DNA of 64,000 nucleotides. Source: an uncultured Bacteroidales bacterium. GTDB taxonomy: Bacteria; Bacteroidota; Bacteroidia; Bacteroidales; Paludibacteraceae. The notes under the pieces were generated by a model that was given only the letters and a program-made list of their open reading frames with translations, had not been told where the DNA came from and did no database searches. Position numbers and translations under genes: made by a program. Where the stretch lies: NCBI GenBank assembly GCA_946414805.1, contig CAMKPZ010000004.1:1-64000 (forward strand), written 5' to 3'. Position 1 is the stretch's first letter. Every line of letters begins with the position of its first letter. Below are positions 24,052 to 32,990 of the stretch, in pieces.

Positions 24052-26459
24052 CTTTCTGGATCCAATTTCTTTCGGAAAATCAAAAGCAGCAAAATTATAA
24101 CTACAATGACAGAGGATGATGCAATAGACCATATTTGTGCCTTTGCCAGTAACTCATCTTTGCACCGGAATTCAATCGTATGTTTGCCTGCAGGAATCTC
24201 GATAGCACGAAGGATATAGTTTGCACGCAAAACCGGTACTTCCTCGCCGTCTATGAAAGCACGCCAGGTCTTGTAATACACTTCCGAGAAAACCGCCAGA
24301 CCATCCTCAGCGCTCTCGCTTTCATAGAAGAGATTTCCGGGGTTGGCATAATTTACCAATTCGATCCTGCCCGGTTGAGCCATTGTTATTTCAGCCTTAA
24401 CCCGGTTTCTCCAACACGTATCCATAACTGCCACTGCGTGCAAGTCCGCATTGCCGATCGCTTCTATCTCCTCATTAGGCGTATTCACCCACTCTACCGA
24501 GTTCACAAACCACGCATTGCCAAAAGCCGTCGGATTATACTGAACACCCTGTTGGGTGATCACATAGCGCGTATTGAGCATATTCAGCACATTCATATTC
24601 AGCCGCCCGGAGAAATAATAATCAATGATATCCTGATATCTACGCAATTTAGCCGGACTATACCCTCCTACCGATTTATGGTAATAAGAGGTCTTAGACT
24701 CATTGAAGGTGTTAGAAGCCAGATTGAGTACGCGATAGTCCGGGTCGGTATCACTCATAATCTGCTTATCTGCCTCAGTGGGTGTCCATATCTGTTGCTT
24801 CTTCGGGATGAAATGATCGTCGTTGAGGAAATGTTTGTCCACCGCCCATAGATCAACGAGCACTAACACACTTACTATAGCTATCACCCAGCCTTGTTTG
24901 AGTTTATCCCATTTCAGATAGGCTAAGAGAGCACCGCCCCCCAATAAGACAAACAGCAGGGACCGCCAAGCATCGGCTGTTAGCATATGACGGCGATCTG
25001 CGATCAAAGAAGAAGTCAGCCAATCCGGCATCTGTGCATCCACATTCGCCTCAAAGGTTCCTGCCAATGAGGGAAATAGGGCATAAATCAGACAAACACC
25101 GGCTGTAACACCGCCTGCTATCAGCAGATGATTGATCTTTACTTTTTTATCCAGTACTTCCTTGAGCGCCAGCATGGCCATCATCGCCATCGCTGTCGTA
25201 GTTATCACAAGCGACATACTCGGCGTACGGAATTTATTGTAGAGCGGCAGATGGTCAAAAAGCCAGTTATTCACCCCAGGGAAATTCCGTCCCCAGGACA
25301 TCACGATACCGATAATCGCGGCTGCCAGCAACCACCAACGCTCTTTATGTGGTACGACCAATAAACCAAGTACAAACAAGAAACAGATGATTGCCCCTGC
25401 ATAAACAGGACCGGAAGTAAAAGGTTGGTCTCCCCAGTAAGTCGGAGCCGATTTGACAAATTGCCTTGCCTGTGAAGAACCGGCGTATTTTTTGATAATC
25501 TTATAGGTCTCGCTCTCCTCTCCTAACGGATAATTACTGCTTCCGCCATAGAAATTAGGGATCAGAAGAGTCATTGTCTCTGCCTTGCCATAACTCCATT
25601 GGAAAGCATAGTCCCTATTCAGCCCCGATTTACCGGCTTCGCTATCCGCCGAATTGTGCAAAACCGCTCCTCCGCGCATCGTTTCCTTAGAATAATCCAT
25701 TGTCGGGATGAGTTTGTCTGCCGCCGGAAGGATCGCTAATACCGCTACGCCTATCAAGATTGCAGAAGCTATGCAGAACTCTTTGATTGTTTTACTATAG
25801 ATAGCAGCAATGAGATATGCAATAGCCAGACAGATAATCATAATCAGCAAATAATACGATATCTGCTGATGGTTCCAACATACATTCAAGCCCAGCGAAA
25901 TCAATGTGACAATTATTCCCGCAACATAGCGCTTGCGGTAGCATAACATCACTCCACCCAAGACAGCCGGCATAGAGGCAATCGCCAAACATTTATTGAT
26001 ATGTCCCGCATCAATAATGATGATGTTGTAAGACGCTAATCCAAATGAGATAGCACCGAAAATACCCGCCCACGGACCGAATCCTAAGCTGATCATAAAA
26101 ATATAAAAGCCTAAGAAATAGAGAAACAGTAGAGCAACTGTATGCGCCGGCAACCCAAGTTTTACGATAGATTCTACATTGCGAAAAATACTCTTGGATG
26201 GTTGGGTATAAGCAAAATTATGCGGCATACCACCAAACATGGCATTAGACCAATCCGCATATTCGCCTGTTTTCTCATGATAAAGACGAGCGTCTTGCCC
26301 CATGCCGATACTACTCTGCACATCGCCTTGCGGAAGTTGTTTCCCGTCAAAAAACTCCGGCGCGAAATACACCACACTTAATAGAACAAACACAATTATC
26401 GCAACTATGTGCGGCCATGTTTGCTGCCAAATTTGTTTCCAATTAATTGTATTATTCAT
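24048..26459 (-). CDS. YfhO family membrane protein
   Basis: An 803-residue integral membrane protein with about a dozen hydrophobic segments and the YfhO features PEFFDGKQLPQGD near residue 35, YADWSNAMFGGMP, and a C-terminal extracytoplasmic beta domain after KSVGGYSPAKLRRYQD. YfhO proteins are GT-C-like lipid-linked glycosyltransferases that modify lipoteichoic acid or other surface polymers. Its place among glycosyltransferases fits such a role. It overlaps the upstream acyltransferase gene by eight bases. Confidence 0.85.
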   Translation of the reverse strand: MNNTINWKQIWQQTWPHIVAIIVFVLLSVVYFAPEFFDGKQLPQGDVQSSIGMGQDARLYHEKTGEYADWSNAMFGGMPHNFAYTQPSKSIFRNVESIVKLGLPAHTVALLFLYFLGFYIFMISLGFGPWAGIFGAISFGLASYNIIIIDAGHINKCLAIASMPAVLGGVMLCYRKRYVAGIIVTLISLGLNVCWNHQQISYYLLIMIICLAIAYLIAAIYSKTIKEFCIASAILIGVAVLAILPAADKLIPTMDYSKETMRGGAVLHNSADSEAGKSGLNRDYAFQWSYGKAETMTLLIPNFYGGSSNYPLGEESETYKIIKKYAGSSQARQFVKSAPTYWGDQPFTSGPVYAGAIICFLFVLGLLVVPHKERWWLLAAAIIGIVMSWGRNFPGVNNWLFDHLPLYNKFRTPSMSLVITTTAMAMMAMLALKEVLDKKVKINHLLIAGGVTAGVCLIYALFPSLAGTFEANVDAQMPDWLTSSLIADRRHMLTADAWRSLLFVLLGGGALLAYLKWDKLKQGWVIAIVSVLVLVDLWAVDKHFLNDDHFIPKKQQIWTPTEADKQIMSDTDPDYRVLNLASNTFNESKTSYYHKSVGGYSPAKLRRYQDIIDYYFSGRLNMNVLNMLNTRYVITQQGVQYNPTAFGNAWFVNSVEWVNTPNEEIEAIGNADLHAVAVMDTCWRNRVKAEITMAQPGRIELVNYANPGNLFYESESAEDGLAVFSEVYYKTWRAFIDGEEVPVLRANYILRAIEIPAGKHTIEFRCKDELLAKAQIWSIASSSVIVVIILLLLIFRKKLDPER

Positions 26460-27513
26460 TGTTTGATTTGTTTTTTAATTGCTTAGTTATTATACTAAAA
26501 CATTTATCTAACCTTTTCTCTATCGGGTTAGTTATCACAAGACGAATATGATCAAAGAATAGAACCACGAAGAAATATACGATGAAGATTGCGGACACGA
26601 CAAGCCACGCAATCGCTGGATTATAAGCAGTATATACATCAGCCATATAGTCGCGCCAAACCGTACTAATCCATATACTTTCGTGTACTAAGTAGACAGC
26701 AAAGGCTCCTTTTGCAATCCAATTAATTGGCTTGCTATCAAATTTGAAAGTTGTAAAGAACAAAAATATCATTATTGAATTAAATAAGGACCATACATTG
26801 TTACGTAATAAAAATGTATAGGATTTCACTAAATGCAGGTAATTATCATTCAGTAGCCATACGAACGCATATAACAGGATACTGCAAACACTGATAATAG
26901 CAGTCCACTTGCGTAATTTGAATCTATCTACATTCAGATACAAAGCCAAGTAACGACCGATAAAATAGACATACATTAGTTGCATGAAATTATTGCCATC
27001 ATTATTGATATCTTGTTTAAAGAAGAAACCAAAATAAGAGTTAATTAATATCAGCACAAGTAAAACATACAAAAACTCACGCTGGGACATATATTTTATC
27101 GCCTTATTGAAGAGCGGAGCTAATAACATTAAGAAAAAGTATGCTTTTACGAACCACCACCCCCGCATTAAAGAAAATGGCATCAATGATATTGCCAAAT
27201 CTTTTATGGAGAATGAGTTATTCAGCCCTAATGATATACAATAAGTCAAAACACCATAGAAAGCACACATCAGGTAGAAGTTGATTATCTTTTTTACTGT
27301 TGTACGAATTCCGAACCAACCTGATATTAGAACAAAAATATTTACTTGAAGGGATGTTAAAGAAGATACTACAAGTGGAAAATTTTTCCAGAAACCTGTT
27401 TGCTCAGCATACACTTCGGATGACATCAAAGAATGAGTATAGAAATGTAAAAACAACAAAGCAAACATGCTCAGTAGCCGCAATAGTTCTATGTTTGATT
27501 GTCTTTGTCCCAT
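26452..27513 (-). CDS. Acyltransferase 3 family membrane protein
   Basis: A 353-residue protein with about ten hydrophobic helices. The N-terminus RQSNIELLRLLSMFALLFLHFYTHS has the conserved Arg/His of acyltransferase-3 (OafA/WecH) enzymes, and SLMRGWWFVKAYFFLMLLAPLFN is a second conserved block. These move acetyl or succinyl groups onto surface sugars. GC content is low for the window. Confidence 0.88.
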   Translation of the reverse strand: MGQRQSNIELLRLLSMFALLFLHFYTHSLMSSEVYAEQTGFWKNFPLVVSSLTSLQVNIFVLISGWFGIRTTVKKIINFYLMCAFYGVLTYCISLGLNNSFSIKDLAISLMPFSLMRGWWFVKAYFFLMLLAPLFNKAIKYMSQREFLYVLLVLILINSYFGFFFKQDINNDGNNFMQLMYVYFIGRYLALYLNVDRFKLRKWTAIISVCSILLYAFVWLLNDNYLHLVKSYTFLLRNNVWSLFNSIMIFLFFTTFKFDSKPINWIAKGAFAVYLVHESIWISTVWRDYMADVYTAYNPAIAWLVVSAIFIVYFFVVLFFDHIRLVITNPIEKRLDKCFSIITKQLKNKSNNE

Positions 27514-27526
27514 ATTCTATTCCATC

Positions 27527-28858
27527 TTACTTACCAAGTGTTGTTTTAAGTAAGTTGAATATCTTATCAGAAGGCATAATGCCGTCTTTCGGATAGAGGT
27601 ATTGTTTGTAGAATTGCTCTCTATCTTTCTTCTTCGGGTCATTACCGCCAATCACCACATCGTGGATAAACTGCTCTGTTTCCTCTATTGAGTATGCCAG
27701 ATAGTGTTGTTTCAAACACATCTGTCCAAATGAATTAAACTCGTCTTTCACTTTCTCATCACGGATTTGGAAGAGCACCGGCTTTTTCGCATAGAGGAAC
27801 TCAACAGTAAACGAGGCACTATCATGGATCATAGCATCAGAGGTTTTGAACAAATCAATATAATCGCCTTGTTCTATCTGCCCATTTTCCAATTCTTCCC
27901 ATTTATGATAATATGCCTCCGTTTTCTCCAGTCCCCATAAGTTAATCAGTTTGAATTTCAATACCGGGTGCGGTTTGAAGGCAAATTGCACCTCGTCTTG
28001 ATATTTCTCAGCTAAAACAAGCATATCCTCGCAATAATTGAGGAAATTGGAGAAATTAAAGAGATAATCTACCGTATGATGCGGTGCCCATATGATTCGT
28101 TTCTTTTTCTTTCCTTGCGGTTTCCATACATCATGCGGTTTGTAATCTGCCTGCATCAGTTTCTCCATCGCTAATGCACCTATAACCTCCACATTATCTC
28201 CGTGCGATTTTTCATAAATCTCTGCATAATGTTTCTGAAAATCAGTCTCAAGGAGCAGTTTCCATAAAAGTGACTGAAAAGGAAGTTCATAATTATTATG
28301 ATACAGATGCATACAATTGATCCCGTAAGGCACATAAAGCGTTAAAACATCTGTATAATTGTAAATATGATATGCAGGTAATGTATCTTTATATGGTTTT
28401 GTAAAAAACACAATATCCGGAGAACATTGTTTTTTTATATCTCTCCATTTATGATTTCCCCAATCATAAGCACTAATATAATTATAGCCTTTGGCTTTAG
28501 CAAAGCTTTCGGTTTGCTGCATAACTCTAAAGCATTCCTGCTTGTCATAGTTTATATGTACATTATACGGAGAAACAATGACAATCGGATCGAAGAGTTT
28601 GGACTTCTGTAACTTGTTATAGAGCGTATCATATTTCCATACAGAGGGTGTCTGTAAGAAGAACAAAACCTTGTACTTATCTTGCTTGCGAAGTTCGTTA
28701 ATTTTATGTAGTTGTGCTCTGCGCACCTTCGCTACCTTACGAAGAAGGCACGACGAAGACGCCGCGATAAAGAAATCACGAAATATAAATGCCTTATATA
28801 AACTATCCCAGAAGGATATGCCTACAAATTGTTTTATTTTCTCTGCTATGTTTATCAT
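27527..28858 (-). CDS. CDP-glycerol glycerophosphotransferase (TagF)-like protein
   Basis: A 443-residue GT-B-like protein. The C-terminal half has the TagF features KKKRIIWAPHHTVD, FAFKPHPVLKFKL, GDYIDLFKTSDAMIHDSASFTVEFLYAKKPVLFQ. TagF/TarF enzymes use CDP-alcohols to add alditol-phosphate units to polymers. The N-terminal about 60 residues are amphipathic and could attach it to the membrane. It follows the opine-dehydrogenase-like gene with a four-base overlap and lies downstream of a cytidylyltransferase fusion that could supply its CDP-linked donor. Confidence 0.82.
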   Translation of the reverse strand: MINIAEKIKQFVGISFWDSLYKAFIFRDFFIAASSSCLLRKVAKVRRAQLHKINELRKQDKYKVLFFLQTPSVWKYDTLYNKLQKSKLFDPIVIVSPYNVHINYDKQECFRVMQQTESFAKAKGYNYISAYDWGNHKWRDIKKQCSPDIVFFTKPYKDTLPAYHIYNYTDVLTLYVPYGINCMHLYHNNYELPFQSLLWKLLLETDFQKHYAEIYEKSHGDNVEVIGALAMEKLMQADYKPHDVWKPQGKKKKRIIWAPHHTVDYLFNFSNFLNYCEDMLVLAEKYQDEVQFAFKPHPVLKFKLINLWGLEKTEAYYHKWEELENGQIEQGDYIDLFKTSDAMIHDSASFTVEFLYAKKPVLFQIRDEKVKDEFNSFGQMCLKQHYLAYSIEETEQFIHDVVIGGNDPKKKDREQFYKQYLYPKDGIMPSDKIFNLLKTTLGK

Positions 28859-29838
28859 ATCATCCTATTTCCCCACTCTAACACCTTATCTATTATGGGA
28901 GTTGATAATTTATTGATATGTGCCAAATCTTTAATTAATTGGAGGCCATACGGAAAGTCTTCCGTGAAATAGCGGCTGGTAAAGTCCGGCATATATCCTC
29001 CGTCTGTCTTTCTCATGGGAGCAGGAATACCTTTAAATGCAGCGATGGAACTTAATTTTCTCGTCAACTCTTGCGGATTGTTACTTTCATAATAGGTAAG
29101 TACATCCGGAATATGGGCTTCATACCGTTTGCATAATTGTTGAAACTCACGATCCATCGCTACGTATAATTCCGAAGAAGCATCATTCCATTGCTCGTAA
29201 AACAATATCGGATTGGCATATATCTCCGTTTCGTGATTTTTCCATAGAGAATATAAGCGGGATGTATGTAATAAAGGATTGCTGTTCGAGAGAATTGCCT
29301 CCCATTTATTATCCAATTTCCGTACAGGAGTTCTTAACCAAGCAGACCATAGATTAATGAACGAGTCTTCTATATTTTCTAATGCCATAAACAGGCTTTT
29401 TTTGTAGCCTAATAAGTCCGCTGTCTTTCCGTAATCGCAGACTCTCGCGATGAAAGGCACTCTCTGAAAGCCGAATAAAGGAGCATTGGGACCTAATATA
29501 TCTTCCGCGTTTTGGAAGAATCCTGTACTGGACACAACACTTCCAACAGGCTTACCTTGCGCATATGGACGGATTTTCAAAAGCGTTTCTCTAATCAAAT
29601 ACCCCGGCAAGCAAAACAATATAATGTCACTTTCAGGTATTACATCAGAGGGGTTACTACTTGCCTTGCTTAACTCCGCTATATATTTTTTACCATCAGG
29701 ATCCGTGGCGCACACAGAATCGGACCATGCCTCTGGATGACCTGTTAAAATATTTATCTTTACATCATTGTGACTGCCTAAAACAGCAGCCATCACATGA
29801 CCTAAAGATCCTCCGCCACAGATACAAATAGTTTTCAT
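28855..29838 (-). CDS. Opine (octopine/nopaline) dehydrogenase-like protein
   Basis: A 327-residue protein with an N-terminal Rossmann motif (ICICGGGSLGHVMAAVLG), the segment DVIPESDIILFCLPGYLIRETLLKI, and a C-terminal helical domain containing NSNPLLHTSRLYSLW, matching the octopine/nopaline dehydrogenase fold. Family enzymes reductively join an amino acid and an oxo acid using NAD(P)H. Overlaps on both sides (ATGA) place it in one unit with the cytidylyltransferase fusion and the TagF-like gene. The substrate here is unknown; an amino-alcohol derivative is possible. Confidence 0.8.
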   Translation of the reverse strand: MKTICICGGGSLGHVMAAVLGSHNDVKINILTGHPEAWSDSVCATDPDGKKYIAELSKASSNPSDVIPESDIILFCLPGYLIRETLLKIRPYAQGKPVGSVVSSTGFFQNAEDILGPNAPLFGFQRVPFIARVCDYGKTADLLGYKKSLFMALENIEDSFINLWSAWLRTPVRKLDNKWEAILSNSNPLLHTSRLYSLWKNHETEIYANPILFYEQWNDASSELYVAMDREFQQLCKRYEAHIPDVLTYYESNNPQELTRKLSSIAAFKGIPAPMRKTDGGYMPDFTSRYFTEDFPYGLQLIKDLAHINKLSTPIIDKVLEWGNRMI

Positions 29839-31622
29839 AATCCTCTTAGAGCCTCTAACAATCGGTTATTATCTTTCGTATCACGGATGGCAAGGCGGAT
29901 GAACGGCGCACCGCATTTACCCGTGCAATCCTTGATAAGAATCTTATACTCCCGTATGAGTGTAACTGTTAATTCGCGCGGAGTATGGCCGGGTTTTACC
30001 TCACAAAGTACGTAATTGGCTTCCGATGGCAGAACTCGCAAGTATGGGATATCTTGCAATTCCGCCACAAAACGGGTGCGCTCCGCACGGAATACATCCA
30101 TTGCTTGCCTATATGATTTCTCATATTTGCCCAATATCTGCATAAAGAACTCACCGAAAGAGTTAATATTCCAGATACTGAGTTTGGAGCGAACGGCAGA
30201 CATCAGTTGCGTATTGGCACTCGCCATCACTCCCAATCGCAATCCCGGTACTCCGTACGATTTGGAGATACTTTTCATCACAATAAGATTGGCGTGCGCC
30301 TCCAATATCTCGTTTGCAAAGAATGTCGGATGCTCGGTGGAGAAATCAATAAAACTCTCATCAATAATCAATTGGATGTGCTTCAATTGACACCACTCTG
30401 TCAAACGAATACAATCTTCGTATGGGATATAGTTACCGGACGGATTATCCGGATTAATAAGTACCAATGCATCGATTCCCTTGTCAGCAAAATAAGTCAT
30501 TAAGTCATCTGCTGAATAATGGAAATTAGGTGCTTTGGTTTGATAGACAACCACTCTGTCTTGTTCCAAACGGTTCGGATATTCTTCAAAAGTCGGGCGA
30601 ATAACTCCCACTTTGCCCTGCATTGTGGACATTAACGCATTTATCAACTCTGCCGCTCCGTTTCCGACGGTGATATATTGCTGCTCTACGTTGAAATTTT
30701 TGGATGCCAGCAAGTCATTCACACGCTGCCCTGATGGATATTCCGTTAAGAGCCGTTGGAAACTGGCTGCCAACTCATCCCTCAAACGCTGGTTCGGAAA
30801 ATAGGGGTTGACCAAGTAGCAGAAATCCAGCATATGTGGATACCTCCAATAGCCTCCATAACGCGAACAAAGCAAGTCATATTGACGCTCAGTAAAGATA
30901 GACTCCGCGATATCCAAATCTTGCACATCGTCTATCTCGTACCATTGTTCGCCTTCAAGTGGAAGTGCCCTCATACCGGAATTATCAAGCATTGTAATGA
31001 CCCGAAGAACCTGTTCGTAGTATTCGTTATTCCCCATCGCCTGGCTGTATGCCTCCAAAAAAGGCACATACATGTGTTGCGAGAAGGATTGTGAGAATTT
31101 ATAGACATTGACTGTCTTATAGTATTGCGGAATCTCTTCGTAACGGAACTGGCTATTCGGGATAAAACGAAGAATGCGATTTTCGCTATCTATAGTAACT
31201 ACGGTGCCATCCATCCAACTCTCGTATTTGTCTACTAAAGCCAAGTCTGAGTAAGGATGGTTGACCAGTTTGGTCAATACGGCATCCTCCATGATAATAT
31301 CCGACTCCAACAAAATTGTATCTTGCTCACACATGTAATCCTTAGCTAAATAAAGCGAATAGATATTATTGGTCTTGTCATAGATGGAGTTTTCTACGAA
31401 ACATAATGGAGTCTTGGTCTCAATCGTCGCGAGGTAGTCTCTCAGTTCTTGTGCTTTGTAGCCGATTACCATGACAACTCTATCCAAACTCAATTTATCC
31501 AATTGGTGCAAGAGACGCTCAATGAGTGTAATGCCACCCACTTTAACCATACACTTGGTATTTTCTTGGGTGTACTTACCCAAGCGTTTGCCCATTCCTG
31601 CTGCTAAGATGATTGCTTGCAT
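29835..31622 (-). CDS. LicC-like cytidylyltransferase fused to a CobD/HisC-like PLP enzyme
   Basis: A 595-residue two-domain protein. Residues 1 to about 235 are a LicC/PntC-type nucleotidyltransferase: MQAIILAAGMGKRLG, ENTKCMVKVGG, DKTNNIYSLYLAKD, LLESDIIME and WYEIDDVQDLDIAE. Residues about 245-595 are a fold-I PLP enzyme: GNGAAELI, INPDNPSGNYIP, IDESFIDFS, the PLP Lys in SISKSYGVPGLRLG near 451, ILIKDC and IRLAIRDTKDN. The IDESFIDF and ILIxxC features recall CobD (threonine-phosphate decarboxylase) more than plain HisC. The pair could make and activate an amino-alcohol phosphate as a CDP derivative for the TagF-like enzyme. Reaction not demonstrated; a PntC-type phosphonate role is an alternative, but no PepM or Ppd gene is near. 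Confidence 0.8.
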   Translation of the reverse strand: MQAIILAAGMGKRLGKYTQENTKCMVKVGGITLIERLLHQLDKLSLDRVVMVIGYKAQELRDYLATIETKTPLCFVENSIYDKTNNIYSLYLAKDYMCEQDTILLESDIIMEDAVLTKLVNHPYSDLALVDKYESWMDGTVVTIDSENRILRFIPNSQFRYEEIPQYYKTVNVYKFSQSFSQHMYVPFLEAYSQAMGNNEYYEQVLRVITMLDNSGMRALPLEGEQWYEIDDVQDLDIAESIFTERQYDLLCSRYGGYWRYPHMLDFCYLVNPYFPNQRLRDELAASFQRLLTEYPSGQRVNDLLASKNFNVEQQYITVGNGAAELINALMSTMQGKVGVIRPTFEEYPNRLEQDRVVVYQTKAPNFHYSADDLMTYFADKGIDALVLINPDNPSGNYIPYEDCIRLTEWCQLKHIQLIIDESFIDFSTEHPTFFANEILEAHANLIVMKSISKSYGVPGLRLGVMASANTQLMSAVRSKLSIWNINSFGEFFMQILGKYEKSYRQAMDVFRAERTRFVAELQDIPYLRVLPSEANYVLCEVKPGHTPRELTVTLIREYKILIKDCTGKCGAPFIRLAIRDTKDNNRLLEALRGL

Positions 31623-31662
31623 AATTGCTGTCCTGTATTCTTGGTTCTCTTTCTTCTATTCC

Positions 31663-31714
31663 CCGGCATCGGATGCCGGCATAGCTTCGTTCATTTTGCG
31701 GGATACTATCCCGC
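31663..31714. other. Two perfect hairpins in the leader before the surface-glycan cluster
   Basis: CCGGCATCGGATGCCGG (31663-31679) and GCGGGATACTATCCCGC (31698-31714) are perfect 7-base inverted repeats with 3-base loops. They lie between kdsD and the cytidylyltransferase fusion (gap 31623-31955, no gene). They may be processing sites or an attenuator. Confidence 0.55.
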
Positions 31715-31776
31715 GTTTCTTCGTCGGCTGCTACGAGCATCAGCTCGGATCAACTGTCTCATATTATTTTTTGTTC

Positions 31777-31858
31777 TGTCAGTTTTGTCAGTTTTGTCAG
31801 TTTCCTGATACCATCAGTTCTCGCAACCTCCAAACTGACAAAACTGTCAATACTGACA
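31777..31858. repeat. 27-base inverted repeat built from 9-base TCAGTTTTG units
   Basis: The left arm 31777-31803 contains three GTCAGTTTT-type nonamers. The right arm 31832-31858 is its reverse complement at 25 of 27 positions, with a 28-base loop. On the plus strand a run of T follows (31862-31870); on the minus strand, the direction of transcription, no T-run follows. No promoter was recognised in the gap. Confidence 0.75.
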
Positions 31859-31955
31859 TATCTTTTTTTTCGAACGCTGTGTTCAAAAATTCAGCGTTAG
31901 TTGTACTTGAATATTCTTAGTTATTTTTAGCCATCACCGAGGGTGTTACCAGACT

Positions 31956-32981
31956 TTAGTGATAGAATCTTGTGCCGGGAAGGCATGAGAACGAATCAAC
32001 CACGCCCACCACGGCTGACGGCTGATTGCTGACTTCTGACGGCTCCACCACTATCAGCGTATGTATCGAGTGGTGGTTCATCTTCTCACCCGCCTCTACA
32101 ATCTTGGCGTCTTTACCTATCGTTTTCGGGCTGTGGGACATGATTTCCGACACTTTGGTATCAAAAAACGCTTTTCCGAGCCTCTGCATCGCACGGCGTA
32201 TATCACCGTCAGTAATGATTCCCACTAAACATCTATGGCTGACAGCTGACTGCTGATGGCTGACTGCGTTCTCCACCACTATTCCCATCCCCAATGTGCC
32301 TTTGGTCACAATCTCAATGGCTTCGCTCATCAGCATGTCGGGCGTCAGGAACGGCAGATTCTCGGTGAACATTACATCCTCTACTTTCGCAAGCAGTTTG
32401 CGTCCCAAATCCCCTCCCGGGTGAAGGCGTGCGAAATCGGTCGGTTGGAAATGCGTAGCCTCCACAAGCGCACACGCCAGTGCGTCACCCATCGCCAGTG
32501 TAGCTGTGGTAGAAGCGGTGGGGATCAGGTTGAGCGGATCAGCTTCTTTGTCCACCGCTATATTAAGATGGATATCCGAGAAACGCGCCAACAGCGAGTC
32601 CGGATTGGAAGAGAGGCCTATGATCGTAATCTTCTTCGCCTGAATGAGCGGCAGGAAACGCAGCAACTCCTCCGTCGCTCCGGAATAAGAGATCGCCATC
32701 ACTATATCTTCGACTCCGATCATGCCAAGGTCGCCATGATAAGCGTCCAGCGGATTGAGGAAGAAAGCCGGAGTACCGGTTGAAGCCAGTGTAGCGGCAA
32801 TCTTCGAACCCACGTGACCGGATTTGCCGACACCCGTCACTACGACCTTGCCTTTACAGTCCCGGATAGCCTGAACGGCACGCAGGAAAGACTCATCCAA
32901 ACGCGGGATAAGCGCCTCTATCGCAGCAGCTTCAATATGCAGACAAGCCTCAGCCTGGCGGATAATTTCGTTCGAATGCAT
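31956..32981 (-). CDS. kdsD: KpsF/GutQ-type D-arabinose 5-phosphate isomerase
   Basis: A 341-residue enzyme that converts ribulose 5-phosphate to arabinose 5-phosphate, the first step to Kdo. SIS domain with VVVTGVGKSGHVGSKIAATLASTGTPAFF, DAYHGDLGMI and ISYSGATEELLRF, then SSNPDSLLA, HLNI and a Thr/Ser loop PTASTTATLAMGDALA. Two CBS domains follow. Each CBS domain carries a heptamer-encoded insert (AVSHQQSAVSH and EVSNQPSAV). It lies 9 bases downstream of ispD, in a run with kdsC. Confidence 0.92.
   Translation of the reverse strand: MHSNEIIRQAEACLHIEAAAIEALIPRLDESFLRAVQAIRDCKGKVVVTGVGKSGHVGSKIAATLASTGTPAFFLNPLDAYHGDLGMIGVEDIVMAISYSGATEELLRFLPLIQAKKITIIGLSSNPDSLLARFSDIHLNIAVDKEADPLNLIPTASTTATLAMGDALACALVEATHFQPTDFARLHPGGDLGRKLLAKVEDVMFTENLPFLTPDMLMSEAIEIVTKGTLGMGIVVENAVSHQQSAVSHRCLVGIITDGDIRRAMQRLGKAFFDTKVSEIMSHSPKTIGKDAKIVEAGEKMNHHSIHTLIVVEPSEVSNQPSAVVGVVDSFSCLPGTRFYH
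32013..32047. repeat. Heptamer array in kdsD CBS2
   Basis: Five 7-base units (plus strand GGCTGAC, GGCTGAT, TGCTGAC, TTCTGAC, GGCTCCA), read on the coding strand as GTCAGCC-type units giving SEVSNQPSAV. Confidence 0.8.
32236..32263. repeat. Heptamer array in kdsD CBS1
   Basis: Four units (plus strand TGGCTGA, CAGCTGA, CTGCTGA, TGGCTGA), translated on the minus strand as VSHQQSAVSH between VVEN and RCLVGIITDGD. Confidence 0.8.
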
Positions 32982-32990
32982 GATATTGAG

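Noticed and set aside
31777..31858. Invertible capsule promoter
   Set aside because: The arms are only 28 bases apart and enclose no promoter; known Bacteroides invertible promoters have much longer spacing and an adjacent recombinase.
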